This document shows positions 32,523 to 41,294 of a stretch of 64,000 nucleotides of DNA, in pieces. Position numbers and translations under genes: made by a program. The stretch's first letter is position 1. Every line of letters begins with the position of its first letter. The DNA comes from Theionarchaea archaeon (lineage in GTDB: Archaea; Methanobacteriota_B; Thermococci; Methanofastidiosales; SZ-28-30): positions 1-64,000 of the forward strand of contig JACVGT010000031.1 of the NCBI GenBank assembly GCA_018992685.1, written 5' to 3'. A model generated the notes under the pieces. That model saw nothing but the letters and a program-made list of their open reading frames with translations. It was not told where the DNA came from and searched no databases.

Positions 32523-33074
32523 ATGAAAACAGTTCGACCTCCCGAAATTGTGTTGTACCCCAGCAGCGTTGTTCTCGTTACCTCATCTTACCAGGGTAAA
32601 GACAATATTATCACACTTGCATGGATTTCTACAGCGTGTTTTGACCCTCCTCTGGTGGCCTGTGCCATCAGAGACACCCGATATTCTCACGGACTGATCA
32701 AGAACAGCAAGGAATTCGTTCTCAATATACCGTCTGAGAACCTGGTTCGAGAAACGGATTACTGCGGACAAGTATCAGGAAGAACGGTGGACAAATTTGC
32801 CGCGTGCAAGTTCACCCGGCTTCCAGGATCCAAGGTCAAAGCCCCGCTCATACAGGAATGCCCTGTCAACATTGAGTGCACGGTGACTCAAATTGTTCAT
32901 CTAGGCACGCATGACCTGTTCATTGGGGAAGTGGTAGCTGTGGATGCTGACGAAGATGTGGTAGAAGAGAATAGCATATCCTTTGAGAAGCTGAGGCCCC
33001 TTGCTTACACTAGTGGTGACTACTGGACCCTGGGGAATTCTGTGGGGAAGTACGGGTTCTCAAAGAAGTCCTGA
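32523..33074 (+). CDS. Flavin reductase-like FMN-binding protein
   Basis: A 183-residue protein of the DIM6/NTAB flavin-reductase-like family. Characteristic are the start PSSVVLVTSSYQGKDNIITL, ACFDPPLVACAIRDTRYSHG, EFVLNIPSENLV and HDLFIGEVVAVDAD. These domains bind FMN and serve in electron transfer or as oxygen/NADH-linked reductases in anaerobic archaea. TATA (tatttatgg, about 32493-32501) is 23 nt before the ATG, giving a leaderless mRNA. The 3' end overlaps the convergent isomerase-like gene by 65 nt. Confidence 0.87.
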   Translation: MKTVRPPEIVLYPSSVVLVTSSYQGKDNIITLAWISTACFDPPLVACAIRDTRYSHGLIKNSKEFVLNIPSENLVRETDYCGQVSGRTVDKFAACKFTRLPGSKVKAPLIQECPVNIECTVTQIVHLGTHDLFIGEVVAVDADEDVVEENSISFEKLRPLAYTSGDYWTLGNSVGKYGFSKKS

Positions 33075-33798
33075 GCCATTGCAGGGAAGCATTGATCTCC
33101 TCTGGCGTGTCGTGGGGAGCTTCCAGGGTGTAAGCACCTTCATATCCGGATTTGGAAATGGTAGAGAAAATGGGTGGGAAATCGAGGGTTCCGTCCAGGG
33201 GCTTGAGGTACCTCCTCTTCCCGTCAAGAATCCACTGACCATCATAATCTCTCACATGAACATTGTTGATACGGGATGAAAAGGTCAAGACCTCGTCCAG
33301 ACAGTTGTACTTGCTGGTGTATTCCAGGTCAATGGTGAAGAAAGGACTTTCCAGATTTCTGTGAAGAAAAGAGGCCGCATAGGGAATTTCAATTGCTATG
33401 TGAGGGATCAGTTCAATGCTGAGTGTGAGAGAGCACCCTTCAGCGTAATACTCAAGAGAATTCAGAAGGGACACCAGGCGTCTCAGGTCTAAAGACTCAT
33501 TCAAGGAGTTATATGCATGAAGGACGAGTGTAGTAGCTCCCACCCTGTGAGCTATGTCAATATCCTGAATGACCAGATCCTTTCCTTTGTCGGGGTCCTC
33601 TTCCAGGATGATACATGAGTGCTTTGATCCATGTACAGAAAAAAAAGGGTAGCCATTGAATATGGTTGAAACCTCCTTCTTATTCCATGCATTGAAGAGG
33701 AATAACTCGAAATGGTCAGTATCCAGGTGAGATAGAAAAGGCTCTACTGTTTCAGGCTCGCGCCGTGGTATGCAGCAGGTGGAACAGCTAACTATCAT
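33010..33798 (-). CDS. Sugar isomerase/AP-endonuclease-like TIM barrel protein
   Basis: A 262-residue protein of the xylose isomerase-like TIM barrel superfamily (VLHAYNSLNE, LTLSIELIP, FTIDLEYTSKYN, NNVHVRDYDG, YEGAYTLEAPH). Glu in SIELIP, Asp in TIDLEY, His in HVRD and Glu in TLEAPH are the likely metal ligands. Substrate unknown. The start carries four Cys/Ser residues (SCSTCC). The C-terminal Ser/Thr-rich tail lies over the end of the flavin-reductase-like gene and may be dispensable. Confidence 0.78.
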   Translation of the reverse strand: MIVSCSTCCIPRREPETVEPFLSHLDTDHFELFLFNAWNKKEVSTIFNGYPFFSVHGSKHSCIILEEDPDKGKDLVIQDIDIAHRVGATTLVLHAYNSLNESLDLRRLVSLLNSLEYYAEGCSLTLSIELIPHIAIEIPYAASFLHRNLESPFFTIDLEYTSKYNCLDEVLTFSSRINNVHVRDYDGQWILDGKRRYLKPLDGTLDFPPIFSTISKSGYEGAYTLEAPHDTPEEINASLQWLRTSLRTRTSPQNSPGSSSHH

Positions 33799-33962
33799 GC
33801 TGCCAGAAAGACATAGAGATATAAGAACCTTTCACGAAATGTGAGATCTGCTGCTGCAGGGGATGGACGGTACACCGTGGTACAGTTCACTTGATCGCTC
33901 TGTGTCCTCAACATCCGTTCTGTAACCAAGGCTTTTTTAACCAGTATACCATTAGGTCATCC

Positions 33963-36218
33963 ATGAAAGGGCTGATAATTCATCCAACATACAGAACTCA
34001 CGGTGGAAAATCCTTTGTCCATTTGTATGGCAGATTGGAAAATGGGGAATCGTTCCTGGCTATCAATGAATTTCGCCCTTATTTCTACATTAAGAGATCA
34101 GATTTGAATACAGCCCTCAATGTAGAGCCACTTGAATTCAAGGAGACGGATATGAAGACATTTTCAGGAGACCCTGTGGTAAAAATCTTCACACAGTACC
34201 CCAAAGAGGTTGCTGATCTCAGGAGAATCCTGGAGAAGAGAGATATTGAATGTTATGAGGCTGATATCCGCTTTGCATACAGATTTCTCATTGATTGTGA
34301 CATTAGAGGGTTCTGTGAAGTTGAAGGAGAATACCGGCCAGGAGAGCGAGTGGATCGCATTTATGAGAACCCGCAGGTTTCTCCCGTTGAGCCCTGCGAT
34401 ATCCCGGTCACCACCCTTTCTCTTGACATTGAGGTAGATGAATCGACGGGGGAAATCGTTTGCGCCACACTGTATGATGGTGAATACTCCACGTTCTTGT
34501 TGAAACAGCACTGCGAACACGCAGTGACCTGCACCTCTGAAATAGAACTCCTGGGAAAGGTGAAAGAAGCATTACTGGCACGTGATCCTGATGTTATCAC
34601 CGGGTGGAATGTGGTGGACTTTGACCTGAGGTACATACAGGACCGTTTCAGGCATTACAAGCTCACCTTTGATGCAGGAAGATCAGAAGCCTCCACCAGG
34701 TTCAGGGTTGAATCGTCATTTATCAGGGCATCGAGGGCCACGATTGATGGAAGGATGGTCCTGGACGCCATGCATCTATTGAGGGATTTCTTCATAAAAC
34801 TGGAAGACTACAAATTGGATACTGCAGGAAAGGCGATCCTGGGTGAGGGAAAAGTGGATATTGAAAAGGATATAGCCAAGGTGTGGAGAGAAACGCCTTC
34901 CCTTCTTGTGGAATACAACCAAAAGGACACCAGACTTGTATATGACATTATTACTGAGAAACATCTCATTGAATTGACCACGAGAATGACAGGCATTACC
35001 GGGTTGCAGTTGGACAGGGTGAAAGCTGCCATTGCTTCCCTGGACTCATTATACCTGAGAGAGTCTCAGAAGAGGGGAATCGTGTGCCCTTCAGTATCAG
35101 GAGGGAGCAGGAAGCGAGTAACTGGTGGGCTGGTACAGGAACCCAGGTATGGCATATACGAGTATGTGCTCCTCTTTGATTTCAAGAGTCTGTACCCCTC
35201 TATCATGGCCACCTTCAACATCGATCCCCTGACTTATACGGAAAAGGAAACGGCCATCAAAGCGCCCAATGGGGCATTCTTCCTGGAAGAGCCAGGCATT
35301 CTCCCGGAGATCATTTTAACTCTGCTAAGAAGGAGAGGCCAGGCCGTAATCTATGAGGAACAGTACGCTATCAAAATCATCATGAATTCTCTGTTCGGTG
35401 TCCTGGGGAACCCCAATTGCAGGTTTTACAATTCCAGAATTGCCAACGCTATCACATCTTTCGGGCGGTATTTTCTGGAAGAAACCACAGAAAAAGTCGA
35501 AGCCATGAATTATGAGGTCATTTACGGGGATACTGATTCTGTATTTGTTGTCTCCAGGGCAGAATCCATGGAGGAGGCAACAACAATGGGACAGACCATT
35601 GAAAGGACTATCAATGAATTCTACGATGGATACGTCGAGGAGAACTACGGCAGGACGAACTATCTCGAACTGGAGCTGGAGCAGGCCTATCAGAAATTCT
35701 TGCTGCCCAGACAGCGTCACGTCAAGAAAGGGGCAAAAAAACGGTATGCAGGGTATCACAATGGGGACATTGACATTGTGGGATTGGAGTACGTGAGGAG
35801 GGACTGGACAGAACTGGCAAAAGAGTTCCAGTATGCTCTGTTGAGAAAAGTGTTTACGGGTGAGAATTTCGAAGAATACATCAGAAAAACAGTTAAAGAC
35901 CTGAAAGCTGGAAGGTTGGACCATCTTCTCATCTACAAGAAAGGTGTGAGGAAGGGTCTGGGTGAATATACCAAGACCACGCCTCCCCACGTTAAGGCAG
36001 CCCGCAAGATGGATGGGTTCTCAGAAAGGATCATCTCATACGTGATGACCAAACGAGGTCCTGAACCAGTGGAGAATAATCCTAGCCGTATTGACTATGA
36101 TCATTATGTGGAAAAACAGCTCAAACCCATAGCTAACAGCATTCTGCACTTTTATGATAGGAGTTTTTCCGATGTGGTCACGGGGCAACGGCAAACAAGT
36201 CTTGAACACTTCATGTGA
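33963..36218 (+). CDS. polB: Family B DNA polymerase, bacterial Pol II-like
   Basis: A 751-residue DNA polymerase with intact proofreading and polymerase sites. Exo I has Asp155 and Glu157 (SLDIEV), Exo II Asn216 and Asp221 (NVVDFD), Exo III Tyr318 and Asp322. Polymerase motif A is DFKSLYPSI (Asp406), motif B KIIMNSLFG (Lys471), motif C YGDTDS (Asp523, Asp525). Motif B has Phe at the usual Tyr position. The C-terminal half (KKGVRKGLGEYTKTTPPHVKAAR; NPSRIDYDHYVEKQLKPIA) is closest to E. coli Pol II by eye. TATA (cttttttaa) at 33932-33940 supports ATG 33963. It may be the replicative or a repair polymerase; a PolD is not in the window. Confidence 0.93.
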   Translation: MKGLIIHPTYRTHGGKSFVHLYGRLENGESFLAINEFRPYFYIKRSDLNTALNVEPLEFKETDMKTFSGDPVVKIFTQYPKEVADLRRILEKRDIECYEADIRFAYRFLIDCDIRGFCEVEGEYRPGERVDRIYENPQVSPVEPCDIPVTTLSLDIEVDESTGEIVCATLYDGEYSTFLLKQHCEHAVTCTSEIELLGKVKEALLARDPDVITGWNVVDFDLRYIQDRFRHYKLTFDAGRSEASTRFRVESSFIRASRATIDGRMVLDAMHLLRDFFIKLEDYKLDTAGKAILGEGKVDIEKDIAKVWRETPSLLVEYNQKDTRLVYDIITEKHLIELTTRMTGITGLQLDRVKAAIASLDSLYLRESQKRGIVCPSVSGGSRKRVTGGLVQEPRYGIYEYVLLFDFKSLYPSIMATFNIDPLTYTEKETAIKAPNGAFFLEEPGILPEIILTLLRRRGQAVIYEEQYAIKIIMNSLFGVLGNPNCRFYNSRIANAITSFGRYFLEETTEKVEAMNYEVIYGDTDSVFVVSRAESMEEATTMGQTIERTINEFYDGYVEENYGRTNYLELELEQAYQKFLLPRQRHVKKGAKKRYAGYHNGDIDIVGLEYVRRDWTELAKEFQYALLRKVFTGENFEEYIRKTVKDLKAGRLDHLLIYKKGVRKGLGEYTKTTPPHVKAARKMDGFSERIISYVMTKRGPEPVENNPSRIDYDHYVEKQLKPIANSILHFYDRSFSDVVTGQRQTSLEHFM

Positions 36219-36395
36219 TGATAAGAGGATGTCCTCCTTGCAGACGCTGTGCTTCCTGCACCTGCCTGTAGGTTGCTGGAGCAAATGCACATTATGGGCT
36301 CATTTCTCATCAACAGCATTGAAAAGCACCTGATTTCCGTTTTGGACAAGTGTCCCCGGAAACCTTTATAAGTCATAGACTCCGCCTTCTCACTT

Positions 36396-38276
36396 ATGAA
36401 ACGAACCTACATTGTGTGTTTCATCCTACTATTCTCTTTATGGACGCCACTGCATGCTGAGGACCAGCATCAGGCCACCATTACGGCGCCTGCTGTGGAA
36501 CGGACAGCTGATGGGTTGCGGGGAGTCCTCTCTTACATGACTGTGGTCACCCAGCAAGGATCAGGACACATCTATATCGATACCTGGCCCTTGGCTGAAG
36601 TGGATATTCAAGGCTCAGCGCGGCTGGCGGTGCAGGTCGCCTGTGATGTTGTCCACAAGAACTGGGAGCATTATGACTTCTTCATCACGGTACGCAGTGA
36701 TTCACCCATCATTGGAGGCCCTTCAGCAGGAGGAGCCATGACAGTCGCAATCATTGCTTCCTTACAAGGATGGGAACTCAGCAGTGACGTTGTGATGTCT
36801 GGCACTATTAACCCTGATGAAACAGTCGGGCCTGTAGGGGGATTGTACCAGAAAGCTCAGGCCGCCTCTGAGATCGCTCATACCTTCCTGGTCCCTGATG
36901 GTCAAACCACTATTGTGGTGGAAGAACAGACAACAAGAACGCAGGGTCCATTCACCTATATTACCACCAGTCAGAAGCAACTGGATCTCGTGGAGGAAGG
37001 AAAGGCCATGGGGCTCCAGGTGAAAGAGGTGTATGATATCAGAGAAGCAGTCTACTATTTCACGGGGCAAGAGATTGAAACTTCCCAGGTGGAAGCTGAA
37101 CCCATTAAAGCTGATTTTATGAAACCCTATGCACAGCAACAGGTGGATGGAATAGAAAATGAGTATGAATCAGTAACCGACAGTGTTCAGGAATACACTG
37201 GGCCTTATAAGAGTGACCTCCAGCGGGTGCTGGAGTCTGCACAGGAACAGATTACGTATGCACACACAGCCTACGACTCTGGTAGCTATTACACCTCCGT
37301 GAGTGCCTGTTATGTGGCAGGACTGTACATCACGTACGCACAGAATCTGTTGCTGTACTTTGAAAATCAATCAGTGGAGGAAATTTTCTCAGACCTCACC
37401 CGTGAGATCGATATTGTGTACACCAAGACGACTGAAGCACGTCCGCGCGGGATGACTGCTCTCCAGTGTATTGCCACTGCACAGAACCGCATCTTCGAAG
37501 CACGAGAGTATGTGAAAAGAGCCCAGGCGCAACAATCAACCTCTGGCCAGATTGAATATGCTTCATACGCCGAAAGACGAAAGGAAAGTGCTGAATTCTG
37601 GCTCGAACTTGCCAGTGAATACCAGGAAGGGAGCGAGATAAGCCAGGATGCGTTGCGTAATGCTGCGTCTTCCATGTTGAATACGGCAGAGCTTTCTCTG
37701 GTGTATGCCTCATCAATCCTATCAGCAGGTGACCTTCTGAGTGAGGCCCAGTCCAGGCTGCAGACTTCGCAGGAGCAGTTCGTGGAAGAAGTGTATGCCG
37801 CTTCCCTGTTTTCGGCTGTGGAAAGCAGAGTCTACTGTGAAGTAGCTTTGATCTCATATTCTGCTCAGAAGGAAGCTCTCGTCCAGAAAGTGGAGAGAGC
37901 TCGAGAACGTGCCACTAAGGCCATTGAAACGTCCCGACAGCAGGGTACTGAACCTGTACTAGCAGTGAGTTACTATGAACTTACACAATCCCTTGATGAA
38001 GCGACGCAGTCTTTGATCTATCTCGGGTATGCTGAGGAGGTTGCCTCAATGGCTGAGTACATTGACACACAGCCCTCCGTTCCAATGGTCACAGGAGAAC
38101 CTGCACGAGAACCCCTCACTCCAGGGTCTGGTACAGAATCATCAACTCCAGAACCGTCAGAACATGAGGCTGCACAGCAGAATGGCGGTCTTGTGGAAGC
38201 TCTTGGGATCCTGGGAGCAGGAATAGTAATTGGAATACTTGGTTCCTGGCTGGTGACAAAGTCAGTTCACAGGTAA
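36396..38276 (+). CDS. Secreted membrane-anchored Lon-type (S16) protease
   Basis: A 626-residue protein with a signal peptide (cleavage probably near residue 21) and a Lon protease domain at about 40-210 without an AAA+ domain. The Ser-Lys dyad is Ser110 in GGPSAGGAM and Lys153 in GGLYQKAQA, 43 residues apart as in Lon. The long helical region 240-560 is rich in Ala, Glu and Gln. The C-terminus has an acidic Pro/Ser linker and a membrane helix (LGILGAGIVIGILGSWLV). It probably works outside the membrane on surface or misfolded proteins. TATA (ctttataag, 36364-36372) precedes a leaderless ATG. Confidence 0.88.
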   Translation: MKRTYIVCFILLFSLWTPLHAEDQHQATITAPAVERTADGLRGVLSYMTVVTQQGSGHIYIDTWPLAEVDIQGSARLAVQVACDVVHKNWEHYDFFITVRSDSPIIGGPSAGGAMTVAIIASLQGWELSSDVVMSGTINPDETVGPVGGLYQKAQAASEIAHTFLVPDGQTTIVVEEQTTRTQGPFTYITTSQKQLDLVEEGKAMGLQVKEVYDIREAVYYFTGQEIETSQVEAEPIKADFMKPYAQQQVDGIENEYESVTDSVQEYTGPYKSDLQRVLESAQEQITYAHTAYDSGSYYTSVSACYVAGLYITYAQNLLLYFENQSVEEIFSDLTREIDIVYTKTTEARPRGMTALQCIATAQNRIFEAREYVKRAQAQQSTSGQIEYASYAERRKESAEFWLELASEYQEGSEISQDALRNAASSMLNTAELSLVYASSILSAGDLLSEAQSRLQTSQEQFVEEVYAASLFSAVESRVYCEVALISYSAQKEALVQKVERARERATKAIETSRQQGTEPVLAVSYYELTQSLDEATQSLIYLGYAEEVASMAEYIDTQPSVPMVTGEPAREPLTPGSGTESSTPEPSEHEAAQQNGGLVEALGILGAGIVIGILGSWLVTKSVHR

Positions 38277-38314
38277 TGGTTGCCGTGCACTGTGAATTAC
38301 CACTTCAGATTCTC

Positions 38315-38321
38315 CTTTTTT
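38315..38321 (+). terminator. T7 run after Lon-like gene
   Basis: A 6-bp inverted repeat (GGTAAT at the stop codon, ATTACC 24 nt later) is followed by seven T residues, a plausible terminator. The remaining bases to 38575 contain no supported gene. Confidence 0.45.
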
Positions 38322-38575
38322 CTGTTTTGTTTCAGCACTAGGATTTCAGGGGTTGACGTTTTCCTCACGAGAGTGGGGGTTGGGTTTACACTAAATGCTG
38401 CACACCAAATGATTAAATCATAGAATGTTCCAAGAGAGACGGAAGTGAGATTGAAGCCCGATCTCGAGGTTGAACGGGGGCAATAGTTCGAGTTCTTGGG
38501 GATGGCTCTCCCTCACTTCCCTCGACCAAAAATCTGGCGTGTGGCTCAATGAACTGATCAAAGAAATGGAGAGGA

Positions 38576-39679
38576 TTACTCCATAGATTCAAACCTGTTC
38601 TTGAGTTTCTCCAGCACTTTGGGGAGAGTAGTATACTCCATATCTTCCTGCGGCAGCCTGTGTGGCTCAAACGGACCGTGCCTGCGCATGTACTCTGCAA
38701 TCTTCTGGGCTTTTTTCCTTGTCATGTCAAAGGCAGGATCGTCAAATAGGTCAACTGGCCCGATGAGGTTGCCGTTAGAACACTGGAATCCCAGGGCAAC
38801 TACCCGAGGAGGTCCATCGAACCGGGTGCAGCGAGCATCTTTCTGCGCAACAGGCATGATGGGTCCATTGTGGCTTCCCCGCATCCATCCGGACACCAAG
38901 TGGGGGAAGGCAAAGGGTTCCAAGACTTCACCCAATGCAGGCAATCCAGACTGAGACCTCACAATGGCTACAGGATCGTCCTTGCCCACGTACTCCCCTG
39001 CTATGAATGACAGCTTTTCTGTACTGATACAGGCAACTGGTTCATCAGCAGGAAGTTTTCCCCCCTCTTTCGGGTACACTTTCTTTATCACGTATCGGGA
39101 CTTTGCTCCGACCAAAGCCAGCATGTCGTACAGTTCCTCAGGACAGGACATCATGACCTTCTTATGTTCTTTGATATCCCATATTTCAAATCTGAACCCC
39201 TGATGGAAAGAAGGATCAATGATCAACCCCGCAGTGTTAAAGGGATCTGCGAACATTCGAAATATGGGAAGGTTGAATGCTCCCGGTTCGGTTTTGTCCA
39301 TCATGAACGTTACCACCGGTTCTGCTTTTCTTTCTGTAAACTCTATCTCTGCAATTCCAGGACCCATTCCCCGGATATTGCCTGAGAACGCATCTTTCAA
39401 CAGATCCTGTCCTGCTCCATATAATTTAAGTTCTTTCGCCTTGTTGGCAGCTCTTTCAAACGTGTCCCAAGCCAGCTGATGAATCTTGTCCGAGTCCACC
39501 CCATGGTTGTGAGTCATGATCAACTCCAGGTCGTCGCCACAGTTGGTGACCACATAGTCTATGAGAAGGCTGGTTTCTTTCAATGCCTTTTCAGCTGTCT
39601 CAATCAGATCTGGATGAACAACAGCGTGTCCTGGACACGAGCCAACATCAGCCTTAATGAGAGATATGGTCGTTTTCAT
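38576..39679 (-). CDS. fbp: Bifunctional fructose-1,6-bisphosphate aldolase/phosphatase (archaeal class V)
   Basis: A 367-residue enzyme of the unidirectional gluconeogenic FBPA/P family. It begins MKTTISLIKADVGSCPGH and has the conserved segments DDLELIMTH, GAGQDLLKDAFSGN, GPGIAEIEF, DKTEPGAFN and FDDPAFD, many of them metal ligands. It makes fructose-6-phosphate from triose phosphates in one active site and marks a gluconeogenic metabolism. ATG 39679 matches the family start; the longer frame adds 23 unsupported residues. TATA (gtttatatt, about 39700-39708) precedes it. Confidence 0.95.
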   Translation of the reverse strand: MKTTISLIKADVGSCPGHAVVHPDLIETAEKALKETSLLIDYVVTNCGDDLELIMTHNHGVDSDKIHQLAWDTFERAANKAKELKLYGAGQDLLKDAFSGNIRGMGPGIAEIEFTERKAEPVVTFMMDKTEPGAFNLPIFRMFADPFNTAGLIIDPSFHQGFRFEIWDIKEHKKVMMSCPEELYDMLALVGAKSRYVIKKVYPKEGGKLPADEPVACISTEKLSFIAGEYVGKDDPVAIVRSQSGLPALGEVLEPFAFPHLVSGWMRGSHNGPIMPVAQKDARCTRFDGPPRVVALGFQCSNGNLIGPVDLFDDPAFDMTRKKAQKIAEYMRRHGPFEPHRLPQEDMEYTTLPKVLEKLKNRFESME

Positions 39680-39991
39680 ATGTGCCTTACCTAGACTGGT
39701 AATATAAACCTTATGCATTGACATTGACATAGGCATTGAGGACAGCAAGGTCAGTGGGATTATGGGAAGGCCTTCAGCTGCTCACGGGTGGCGTCATTGA
39801 CGTTTGCAGTGGCGGACAGATTGTGCCCCTGAGTACTTGTGTATGTACCATGCTCTGATTTCACGTGCCTCGAGCATACTCTGCATTGAGAAACAGAATT
39901 GATACCGGTTCTTTCATCACGGTTCCATCTTTTACTCTGGAGAGAATGACCTGGAACGAGGCAGAAGCGGAGGAAGGGAAAAGAAGATAGA
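39680..39991. other. Intergenic region
   Basis: Apart from the FBPA/P promoter at its left edge, nothing recognisable was seen. Confidence 0.4.
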
Positions 39992-40450
39992 CTATCCCTG
40001 CATGATCTCAAGAATCTCAGAGATATCGGGGAGCTGAGACAGAGGATAGACCTTTACCGTGAGTACCTTCTGATCCTCGTCAAGTACTACATTTGCCCGT
40101 TCAGAAACCCCATCTTTCTCCCTGAATAGCCCATACTTTGCTGAGACTCCACCGTGGGGCCAGAAATCAGATAGAATCTGTATGTTCTTGATCCCAAGAT
40201 GATCTGCCCAGGCCTTCTTACAGGGAACACTATCCACACTGAGCCCACATGCCACTGCATGTATTCTCTCAAATTCTTGTGAGTTCTCTTCCAGAGACTT
40301 CATCTGTTCTGCACACACTTTTGTCCAGGCCAGAGGATGGAAGGACAAGAGAACCTTCTTCCCTCTGTAATCAGACAATCGTATCTCTTTCCCGTTCTGG
40401 TCATTCAACACAAAATCAGGCGCTTGATCGCCTGGGTTAACTAATGTCAT
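39992..40450 (-). CDS. Peroxiredoxin (AhpC/TSA-Prx family)
   Basis: A 152-residue thiol peroxidase. The peroxidatic Cys46 lies in the PxxxTxxC motif (HPLAWTKVC); the more usual form is PFTFTPVC, so the surrounding residues vary. Cys69 and Cys78 are candidate resolving residues. It should reduce hydrogen peroxide and protect the oxygen-sensitive enzymes encoded upstream. ATG has an AGGTGAT site and lies 5 nt after the KorB stop, so it is the last gene of the redox operon. Confidence 0.85.
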   Translation of the reverse strand: MTLVNPGDQAPDFVLNDQNGKEIRLSDYRGKKVLLSFHPLAWTKVCAEQMKSLEENSQEFERIHAVACGLSVDSVPCKKAWADHLGIKNIQILSDFWPHGGVSAKYGLFREKDGVSERANVVLDEDQKVLTVKVYPLSQLPDISEILEIMQG

Positions 40451-40454
40451 GACA

Positions 40455-41294
40455 TCACCTCACAGACAGCAAATTGCGTATTCTCCTCACCCTCTCCTCC
40501 CTGCTGAGAGAATCTTTTGCTGGATTCCTCTCTCCATACAATTCTCTGTGGTATACTGGCTTTTTCACTTCATAGAACACTCCGATGTACAAGGGGTCCT
40601 GGATCCGGGCTGTATCAATGGCCTCTCCCAGTTTGTCTGGTGTCTCCTCCAGCAGTTTCACCTTTTCATTATACAGCCTGTATGTATCATTATACGTCAC
40701 ACATGGCTGAAGCACCTCTACCAGGGAGAATCCTTCATGTTCCACTGCCCTGACCAGCGTATCTGCCACATGGGGAATCTTTCCCGAATAGGTCCGCGCG
40801 ACAAAGGTGCCCCCTGCCTCCAGGAGGAGAGCCAGAGGATTCAAGGGGTCTTCGACACTTCCTTCAGGTGTGGACCCTCCTTTGAATCCCTTTGTGCTGG
40901 TGGGCGTAAACTGGCCCGTTGTTAACCCGTATACCTTGTTGTCATGAACGACCACAGTGATGTCTGCATTCCGCTTGGCAGCAAAGAGCACATGGGCCAA
41001 GCCTTCACCATATGCATCTCCATCACCTACAAAGGTAATAACCTTTAGATCAGGATTGGCGAACTTCATGCCCTCCACAGTGGCCATGGATCTCCCGTGG
41101 ATAGAATATAACCCACTGATCCTTAGGTAGTCAAAGATCTTCCCATGACATCCAATCCCAGCAGACATCATCAGTCTCTCTGTTCCAATCCCTTTCTCAG
41201 AGAGCATTTCCGCTGCCCTCTTCACTCCATTTAATATTCCGAAGTTACCACACCCCGGGCACCAGGTGTTCTCCGCATATGTTCTGAGTTCCAC
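40455..41294 (-). CDS. korB: 2-oxoacid:ferredoxin oxidoreductase, beta subunit
   Basis: A 279-residue thiamine-diphosphate subunit. Cys12 and Cys15 (CPGCGNFG) with the further Cys in GIGCHGK and QPCVTYND bind one 4Fe-4S cluster, and GDGDAYGEGLAH followed by VVHDNKVYGLTTGQ binds TPP-Mg. Together with KorA it oxidises a 2-oxoacid with CoA and reduces ferredoxin. Start is GTG 41294, overlapping the KorA stop by one base. The substrate (pyruvate, 2-oxoglutarate or branched 2-oxoacids) cannot be fixed from sequence. Confidence 0.93.
   Translation of the reverse strand: MELRTYAENTWCPGCGNFGILNGVKRAAEMLSEKGIGTERLMMSAGIGCHGKIFDYLRISGLYSIHGRSMATVEGMKFANPDLKVITFVGDGDAYGEGLAHVLFAAKRNADITVVVHDNKVYGLTTGQFTPTSTKGFKGGSTPEGSVEDPLNPLALLLEAGGTFVARTYSGKIPHVADTLVRAVEHEGFSLVEVLQPCVTYNDTYRLYNEKVKLLEETPDKLGEAIDTARIQDPLYIGVFYEVKKPVYHRELYGERNPAKDSLSREERVRRIRNLLSVR

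Noticed and set aside
33010-33074. Overlap of convergent genes as a possible annotation error
   Set aside because: Both reading frames are supported by family motifs; the overlap involves only the non-conserved tail of the TIM-barrel protein.
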